A stretch of DNA of 64,000 nucleotides from Ascaphus truei (lineage: Eukaryota > Chordata > Amphibia > Anura > Ascaphidae): assembly GCA_036426205.1 (NCBI GenBank), contig CM071570.1, forward strand, positions 52,560,984 through 52,624,983. The letters run 5' to 3'. Positions 56,970 through 64,000 of this stretch are shown one piece after another (the first letter of the stretch is position 1; the number at the start of each line of letters is the position of its first letter). The translations under genes and the position numbers were made by a program. The notes beneath the pieces are model-generated. The model ran no database searches. It saw only the letters and a program-made list of their open reading frames with translations, and had not been told where the DNA came from.

Positions 56970-58609
56970 GTCCGGAAATAATTGGACACTGACACAAGTT
57001 TTGTTATTTCAGCTGTGTACCACAATAAATTCAAGTTACAGTTAAATAATGAATATGGTCTTAAAGTGCATTCTATCAGCTTTAATTTGAGGGTATTCAC
57101 ATCCAAATTGGAGGGAGGGTTTAGGAATTACACATCTTTAATATGTAGCCCCCTCTTTTTCAAGGGACCAAAAGTAATTGGACAATTGACTCAAAAGCTG
57201 TTTCATGGACAGGTGTGGGCTATTCCTTCGTTATTTCATCATCAATTAAGCAGGTAAAAGTTCTGGAGTTGATTCCAGGTGTGACATTCGCATTTGGAAG
57301 CTGTTGCTTTGAACCCACAACATGCAGTCAAAGGAGCTCTCAATGCAAGTGAAACAGGGCATCCTGAGGCTGCAAAAAAAAAGAAAATCCATCAGAGAGA
57401 TAGCAGGAACATTAGGAGTGGTCAAATCAACAGTTTGGTACATTCTGAGAAAAAAAGAACGCACTGGTGAGCTCTGCAACACAACAAGGTCTGGACATCC
57501 ACGGAAGACAACAGTGGTGGATGATCGTAGGATCCTTTCCATGGTAAAGAAAAACCCCTTCACAACATCCAGCCAAGTGAAGAACACTCTCCAGGAGGTA
57601 GGCATATCATTATCCAAGTTTACCATAAAGAGAAGACTTCACGAGAGCAAATACAGAGGGTTCACCACAAGGTGCAAACCATTCAAAAGCCTCAAGAATA
57701 GAAAGGCCAGATTAGACTTTGCCAAACAATATCTACAAAAGCCAGCCCAGTTCTGGAACAGCATTCTTTGGACAGATGAAACTAAGATCAACCTGTACCA
57801 GAATGATGGGAAGAAAAAGTATGGAGAAGGCTTGGAACGGCTCATGATCCGAAGCATACCACATCATCTGTAAAACACGGTGGAGGCAGTGTGATGGCAT
57901 GGGCATGCATGGCTTACAATGGCAATGGGTCACTAGTGTTTATTGATGATGTGACAGAAAACAGAAGCAGCCGGATGAATTCTGAAGTGTATAGGGATAT
58001 ATTGTCTGCTCAGATTTAGCCAAATTCAGCGAAGTTGATTGGACGGCGCTTCACTTTACAGATGGACAATGACCCAAAACATACTGCGAAAGCAACCCAG
58101 GAGTTTTTAAGGCAAAGAAGTGGAATATTCTGCAATGGCCGAGTCAATCACCTGATCCCAACCCGATCGAGCATGCATTTCACTTGCTGAAGACAAAACT
58201 TAAGGCAGAAAGACCCACGAACAAACAACAACTGAAGACAGCTGCAGTAAAGGCCTGGCAAAGCATCACAAAGGAGGAAACCCAGCGTTTGGTGATGTCC
58301 ATGCGTTCCAGACTTCAAGCAGTCATTGCCTGCAAAGGATTCTTGACAAAGTATTAAAAATGAACATTTTATGTATGATTGTGTTAATTTGTCCAATTAC
58401 ATTTGAGCCCCGTGAAATAAGGGGACTGTGTATGAAAATGGTTGCAATTCCTAAACGTTTCATACAATATTTTGGTTCAACCCCTTGAATTAAAGCTGAA
58501 AGCCTGCACTTCTATTGCATCTCGGTTGTTTCATTTTAAATCCATTGTGGTGGCGTACAGAGCTAAAATTATGAAAATTGTGTCTGTGTCCAATTATTTT
58601 CGGACCTAA

Positions 58610-58614
<5 letters not shown>
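56963..58614 (+). mobile_element. Tc1-type DNA transposon
   Basis: Ends AGTTAGGTCCGGAAATAATT and AATTATTTTCGGACCTAACT are inverted repeats that extend about 30 bp (TTGGACACTGACACAA on the left). The element sits within a TATATA microsatellite, which fits the TA target of this superfamily. Total length about 1.65 kb is normal for a Tc1 element. Confidence 0.93.
57322..58356 (+). pseudogene. Tc1/mariner transposase, frame-broken
   Basis: The first 183 codons are intact: a helix-turn-helix (SIREIAGTLGVVKSTVWYIL), an AT-hook-like SGHPRKT, a second DNA-binding segment, and ILWTDETKI with the first catalytic Asp at 57775. After that the frame shifts near 57830. MDNDPKHTA (second Asp, about 58064-58090) and NPIEHAFHLLKTKL (catalytic Glu, 58169-58171) lie in other frames. 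A further shift of one base lies near 58108. The protein ends KGFLTKY followed by TAA at about 58356. All three catalytic acids are present but the copy is dead as it stands. Confidence 0.92.
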
Positions 58615-58650
<36 letters not shown>

Positions 58651-58683
58651 AGAGAGAGAAGAGAGAGATAGAAGAGAGAGAGA

Positions 58684-58747
<64 letters not shown>
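58612..58747. repeat. (TA)n followed by (GA)n
   Basis: TA run to 58647, then GAGAGA-rich sequence to 58747. Minus-strand Ser/Leu frames over it are artefacts. Confidence 0.95.
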
Positions 58748-58751
<4 letters not shown>

Positions 58752-59844
58752 GAAAGCTTGAGCAAGGTACCAGACTGAAGTGGGAAAGATACTTGCTAAC
58801 ATGAAATGAGGCTGGCATGACAAATAAGGCCTCTACTCACAAATATGGTAAAGTGGAATCAAAATAATGGCGGGTACAAATTATTAGAGTGATGCCTGGA
58901 CGTTATCAGCATCTAGACAAGCACTGGGTATCCAGAGCTCTAGAGAGCTTAGTCTGCAACTTCTAGCAGAGCTGCATAGAAGCAGTCCAAAGATGGTAGC
59001 TAAAGCAGGTCAAACTGTGATTGTAACAGGTAGTCACGTGGTCGGGGGCCTACGGGGACAGAGAAGTGGTCAGGAACCAATCAGAGGTCTAAAGTCCAGG
59101 AACTCACAGCAAAACGGGTTACAAAGCAGTCTAATGATAACAGGAACCAAACGGGAACTGGTAATAAAGGGGCTGGCAACAGAATCCAGAGATAACTTAA
59201 TCTATTGTACCAGCAACTAGGTGCTGCTTGCATGGAAGAATTTATAGTCAGGTTTGACCTTTGGAGAACCAATCAGGTGTGAATGGGGCATGTCTATACA
59301 AAGTGTAGTTTGTTCTTTACATGGGGCTTGCTGAACCATAAAGCTGCTGTATAGCTCTTGCAGTGTTTATTTAGTCCAATGCACCGCTCCCGAGACAATC
59401 TAGGTATTGGGGGTTCTCTATATCAGCTTAAAATAAGCCTTGAGCTCTATGGGTTACATCGTTTTGGTTAATGATAATATAATAATAAATATGGGATAAG
59501 TTCATCAAGACATAAGGGTAACATTGGGAGAAAAGTGTCCCTGCAGGAAGCGCCTATAATCTAATCACCATGTTGGGAAACAAACTGTGTACAGTATAAG
59601 AGCATATTGTAGTTTAGTGACAAGTGATGATCACCCAGGACAATGTTATCACTTCATTGACCAGGTAAGTTCTCAGATGGGTTTTGAGCCTGGAAGTGTT
59701 AATAAGGGTAATTGTGTGGTTGAAGGGAATGGTGAACTATTTGCCGCCCAGATAATAAACTGTTTACATTGTTAGTCAATGTTGAATATATTTATACACT
59801 CCCAACAATCTCTGTTTCTCCTTGGGGAAAATACATTCTTATAT

Positions 59845-61890
59845 TGAATCAGAAAAGGTGAAGGGGAAACACAAATTGGATGTGCCCCCTAAAAGAATTC
59901 ACTTAAATGCACACCACCAGGTATAAAAGTTAACTTTTAATAAATTTACTAAAAACATATATTACCAAAGTAATGTGTAATGTGAATTAAAATTATATTA
60001 AATCAACGCTATCAGGCATCCGTGTCGTCAATTATAAAGTCATACTATCCCAGTTGACCACTTAATGTTGGTGGGATATAGAGGACAGAGGATGCTAAGA
60101 GTCAGGGTATTAACCCCTCTAGAGCAACGGTGAGACCAAGTAGTAGGAGTATATAAATGTTCACAAGTGGGTGGCCAACGGATTAAATATCCAGCTTCCT
60201 TGCTAAATTACCAGCACTGCGCACTACAATAGAGACTTAAGTGTGTTAGAGTGAGAGTGCTTGAATGATAAAGCTGGCACATGTAGTGATAATATTAGCA
60301 CATGCACTGCATCATAAAGCTGCCAGACACAGCAGTACTAGGGTGAATTCACAGTGATGAACTGTGTGAACGCCTCACTTAGAGTGCAAGGAATGCAGGC
60401 ACACTGACTATGAAATTAAATAAATAAACAAATAACTAACTACTGGGGTCTGCACAGTTAGAACCAGGAGACTGCAGACACTACATTAAAACAGCTCCAA
60501 GTAGGAGACTGACAACATTGCGCGTCCAACGCGCGTTTCCCTCCAGCAAAGGAGCTTCTTCAGGGACAGATTTTACTGGGGGAGAGAGGTCTGAACCCTT
60601 TTATACCCTTGCAATACCCTAATTGCACAATCAGTAGCTATCAGCTGTTGCACATGCGCACTGAGCTCACGCCCAAACTAACTCAATAAAGTGCTCAAAT
60701 GCTAATAAATTGCAATATCAGGAGAATCCTTAGCATTGTACCTTTATTTAGCCGTGTTTCCATCGTTATCCGGCTGTTGGTAAAGTTTCTAAAGCTATAA
60801 ATCATGAGCGCCGCATGGAGTGTCTAATGCGCCGCATGGAGTGTCTATGTTAGTCCGTGCGCGTTGCGCATGCGTGGGAACTTAGACGTAGTTTCAATCT
60901 ATTCTGTACCCATTGTGCATGCGCGGGGACTTAGAAAACATTTCTATATTAGTCCGTGCGCATTGCGCATGCGTGGGCACTTAGACGTAATTCCACTTTG
61001 TTCCGTATACAATGCGCACGCGCAAGGACTTAGAAATTGTAGACCATTGTAACCCAGTCATTATGCGCATGCGTGGGGACTTAGAAACAATTCCGAGGAC
61101 TTAGGAATTATTCCATTCGTGTCTGTACGTATTGCGCATGCGTGAATACTTAGAAATTCTCCACGATTTCTGGCCGTTAGTGTGGCGCATGCGCGGGGAC
61201 TTAGAAATTATTACAGTATTTATCCAAACATAGTGCGCATGCGTAGGGACTTAGGATTTAAAAGATAGAAACAAATGCACATGGATAAGTTTGTAATAAA
61301 GCACATGCATAGGGTACTGACTATAGGTAGAGGATAAGGGTATATAGGACCTATATTGCACACTTAATATTGAGTGATTGTACAGATAAAATTGTTAACA
61401 ATCCCCCATAAGTATATTATACTACACAATGTGTCAACTTACAATGCAGTGGTGGATAAGTCAATTAAACAATTCAAGAGGTATGACTGTATATATGCAC
61501 AAAATTTATTGTCTATACTCATTATATACAGCACATATACACACCTTACACAGATACTAAACCCACTGCTGGGTTTAGAACTTTAGTATTATAGTCACTG
61601 ATCTCACCGTTGCTCTAGAGGGGTTAATACCCTGACTCTTAGCATCCTCTGTCCTCTATATCCCACCAACATTAAGTGGTCAACTGGGATAGTATGACTT
61701 TATAATTGACGACACGGATGCCTGATAGCGTTGATTTAATATAATTTTAATTCACATTACACATTACTTTGGTAATATATGTTTTAAGTAAATTTATTAA
61801 AAGTTAACTTTTATACCTGGTGGTGCATTTAAGTGAATTCTTTTAGGGGGCACATCCAATTTGTGTTTCCCCTTCACCTTTTCTGATTCA
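59845..61890. mobile_element. 2-kb fold-back element with 290-bp arms
   Basis: Arms 59845-60135 and 61602-61890 are near-perfect reverse complements (TGAATCAGAAAAGGTGAAGG at the left, CCTTCACCTTTTCTGATTCA at the right). The 1.47-kb centre holds a hammerhead-like motif on the minus strand and a tandem array of TGCGCATGCG units. There is no transposase. Confidence 0.93.
60865..61250 (+). repeat. Minisatellite of TGCGCATGCGTGGGGACTTAG units
   Basis: Eight units begin near 60865, 60914, 60964, 61013, 61064, 61133, 61183 and 61234, about 50 bp apart (one spacing of 69). Each has TGCGCATGCG or a close variant followed by GGGACTTAGAAA. The core matches the NRF-1 site YGCGCATGCGC. Text between the cores is more variable. 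Confidence 0.9.
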
Positions 61891-62563
61891 CTTTACAGTT
61901 CACAGTTTGCACCCATCATTTGATTACCTTATTTATGTACATAATCACTTTATTCAATTAGTATGGTCCTGTGATCACTCCCTATCCTTCTGTTGTCATT
62001 CTTATATTGAGTTGTAATTGTATATCGTCGTTATAGAGGTAAAAGTCATTAACTACATTCTTTGAGTACTGAGGGAAAGGCGATTAAATGTTCTTTTTGA
62101 CACGGAAAATTCTGTATTTATAAAGGAAAATATTTTGATATGAAAAGTTCTGAAGATTTAGTGTCTGTAATTAGTTTTCCAATAGAAATATCAAGTCAAA
62201 ACGTGCATTTAGTGAGTTGTTGCCAAAAGTGGACTTTATGAGTTTTAACTCTACAACAACGATAAGTCCTAATGTGTGCACGGTAAAGGGGTGCATACGG
62301 TATATTGTTGACTGCAACAAAATACAAACAATACAATGAAAGCAGAAAAACAAACATGTCTACACACCACCTACAGTGATTGCTTACATTACCTGTCTCC
62401 AGTTGCCCTTGAACGCACAGTAATAACCAATATGAGAGATCAGTTCCCATATTGTGACTTTTTCTATTGGTGATTGAAGAGAGATAATTATAATAGAATA
62501 GAGAAAACCCGCTCAGCCTCCATCCAGAGGGAAGTGATGGGTGCACTAGGGAAAATACGAGTC

Positions 62564-62901
62564 AACACAAATAGATCTGAGCCGAACCCCTAAGAAGGGA
62601 GGGGAAAAGGAAGGAGGGGGAAGAGAGCGCAGAAGGAGAGACCCCGTAACATGCACTCGCGTATCACTTATTAGCCAAGTGTGTTATAAAATAGAACTGT
62701 AAAAATACAGAGGTTGTGTTATTGAATCTCTCACTTCCAATTCAACCTCTGTATTTTTACAGTTCTATTTTATAACACACTTGGCTAATAAGTGGTACGC
62801 AGGTGCATGTTACGGGCTCTCTCCTGCTGAGCTCACATCCCCCTCCTTCCCTTCCTTTTCCCCTCCCTTCTTGGGGGTTCGGCTCAGATCTATTTGTGTT
62901 T
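62564..62901. mobile_element. Fold-back element with 152-bp arms
   Basis: Arms 62564-62715 and 62744-62901 pair (AACACAAATAGATCTGAGCC on the left, GGCTCAGATCTATTTGTGTT on the right), with a 28-bp loop. No coding content. Confidence 0.92.
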
Positions 62902-63432
62902 TGAAGAGAGATATCATGATAATGGCAAGCAGAGGGGTTAACTATACTGTAAATATAAAGTGCTCTAGCAAGTAGAAGTCTGCAGTTATACAGTTATTCC
63001 CTAAGTGTACACTGTGATCATTTTCATCCACCTTCATGGAGCTTATGTGAATGCAACGCAGAACTTTCTCAACCTTATTAGTCACTTTGTCTGTCCATTT
63101 AGCAAGTGATCCAGGATTTGATACTGTTTTTTAATATGTGTCCTGTATTAAACTCTGCAAGAGTTGTGTTACCATAAAGTACCTTCCCATCATTTAGAGG
63201 ATCGTTTCTGGGCAATCAGTTTTTCATCTGCCTAAATCTTGAGACGCTTGTTAGACCACTTAAGTTTCTTCAATATAAATATATGAACAAGGGATCTCAA
63301 AACCACCAAAAGTATTAGTTAACCCGTAAAGATTTAACATTTATCAAAACACTGTTTGATTTCGAATTGTCTCTTTACCAATGTGAGGTATCATATGGAC
63401 GTGACATCCTTTGCTTCTCTGTTTTTCACCAG

Positions 63433-63501
63433 GCTGATTCTAACAAAGCCAGGATTGATGAAGCCAATCAACGTGCCACAAAGATGCTTGGCAGCGGCTA
63501 G
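63433..63501 (+). CDS. SNAP25: SNAP25 exon 8, C-terminus and stop
   Basis: This last coding segment starts after a TTTTTCACCAG acceptor. It reads [18 protein letters not shown], then LGSG, and ends in TAG at 63499-63501. It provides the end of the second SNARE helix and the C-terminal nine residues that bind synaptotagmin and G-beta-gamma. The QR bond (197-198) targeted by botulinum neurotoxin A is present. One change from mammals is seen: T to A in NKTRID. Together with the upstream exons it rebuilds a protein with the usual 206-residue ending. Confidence 0.97.
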   Translation, partial: ADSNKARIDEANQRATKMLGSG

Positions 63502-64000
63502 AGGCAAAGAAGTGTATTGTCTTCCCAATACTGTCCTAGTAGACAGTACTTTCATGCTTTTATCATGGTATTTACCTACTAGGTTTGCACACATGCACAT
63601 ATCAGCAGCCACACCCCCATTGTAAATGGTGTCCTGTGTAGTTTGTCAGCTTTCCGGAAAAAAAAATACTTGTAATTATTTCTTTTCTAGATATTTTTAT
63701 TTCCAAAGGTTGTATATAGTGATATATCTCACTATGGTGTTTTTTTTTGTTTTGTTTTTTTTTTGTTTTTGTTTTTTTAATGATGTTTGCTGAATGACAA
63801 CAATGTAGGAATGTTAAACGTGCTGTTGACCTTGAACTTTACCGTATCGTTCTTGTAAAACTGTGACATTCCGCAGAGCTACTGCCATCCTCCTTTTTTG
63901 GTGTCATAATATTTAAGCTGTTAAACTTGCTGTCCTCTGTTCTTTATTGCTGCCATCTGTTGTTATGATTTCATGATTAGAACGTGGAACTATATAACTA
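63502..64000 (+). other. SNAP25: SNAP25 3' untranslated region (partial)
   Basis: Sequence after the stop codon continues without an obvious repeat to the end of the window, which fits the long 3' UTR of SNAP25. It contains a T-rich homopolymer-like stretch at about 63740-63779. No clear AATAAA signal was seen before the window ends, so the poly(A) site probably lies beyond 64000. Confidence 0.75.

Noticed and set aside
58569..58823. Ser/Leu-rich minus-strand frames
   Set aside because: Translation of the GA microsatellite next to the Tc1 element.
60850..61260. CRISPR-like array
   Set aside because: The regular 50-bp spacing superficially resembles one, but the units vary, the spacers are related to each other, and this is a vertebrate genome. 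It is a minisatellite.

Overview
This window is vertebrate nuclear DNA, most likely from an amphibian. It has one recognisable host gene, the 3' half of SNAP25, on the + strand. The protein sequence is almost identical to other vertebrate SNAP-25. Between the small exons lie very large introns packed with transposable elements. The mix (CR1-type and other LINE fragments, a Penelope-like element with a GIY-YIG nuclease, a Tc1 transposon, retrovirus-like LTRs, hAT and pogo miniatures, and many fold-back elements) suggests a frog-like or other amphibian genome. The species assignment is inference.

SNAP25 layout: exon 4 (12263-12311), alternative exons 5a (42561-42678) and 5b (42814-42931), exon 6 (46965-47090), exon 7 (56457-56601) and exon 8 with the stop codon (63433-63501), followed by 3' UTR to the window end. 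All splice phases agree and rebuild residues 39-206 of a 206-residue protein, as either the SNAP-25a or the SNAP-25b form. The promoter and the exons for residues 1-38 were not found and are presumably upstream. The gene product is the Qbc-SNARE of regulated exocytosis: the exons supply part of the first SNARE helix, the palmitoylated cysteine cluster, the linker and the second SNARE helix.

Regions. 1-3687: two retrovirus-like LTRs in inverted orientation bracket a CpG-rich, promoter-like block and long GT/CA and CACCCTGTC low-complexity arrays. 3.7-12 kb: palindromic repeats, an 82-bp hAT relic, a 494-bp hAT MITE and a GC-rich chain of hairpins. 12.3-42.5 kb (intron 4): fold-back MITEs, nested LTR insertions, two LINEs and a decayed Penelope-like element at about 27.5-29.8 kb. 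36-41 kb: a 355-bp-arm fold-back and small MITEs. 43.7-44.6 kb: a block of odd G-rich, CpG-rich composition. 47-56.4 kb (intron 6): a 5-kb non-autonomous LTR element with matching LTRs, a 4-bp target duplication and several unfamiliar open frames, but no reverse transcriptase seen. 56.6-63.4 kb (intron 7): a frame-broken Tc1 transposon, a 2-kb fold-back element carrying a 50-bp-period array of NRF-1-like sites, and another fold-back.

The most unusual items are the LTR element's internal frames (one with a CxxC...CxxC zinc-ribbon-like motif, one with a PPPPY motif), the NRF-1-like array, the GC-rich hairpin chain, hammerhead-ribozyme-like CTGANGA...GAAA motifs, and the inverted LTR pair around a promoter-like block. 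No rRNA, tRNA, CRISPR array or bacterial-type operon was seen.
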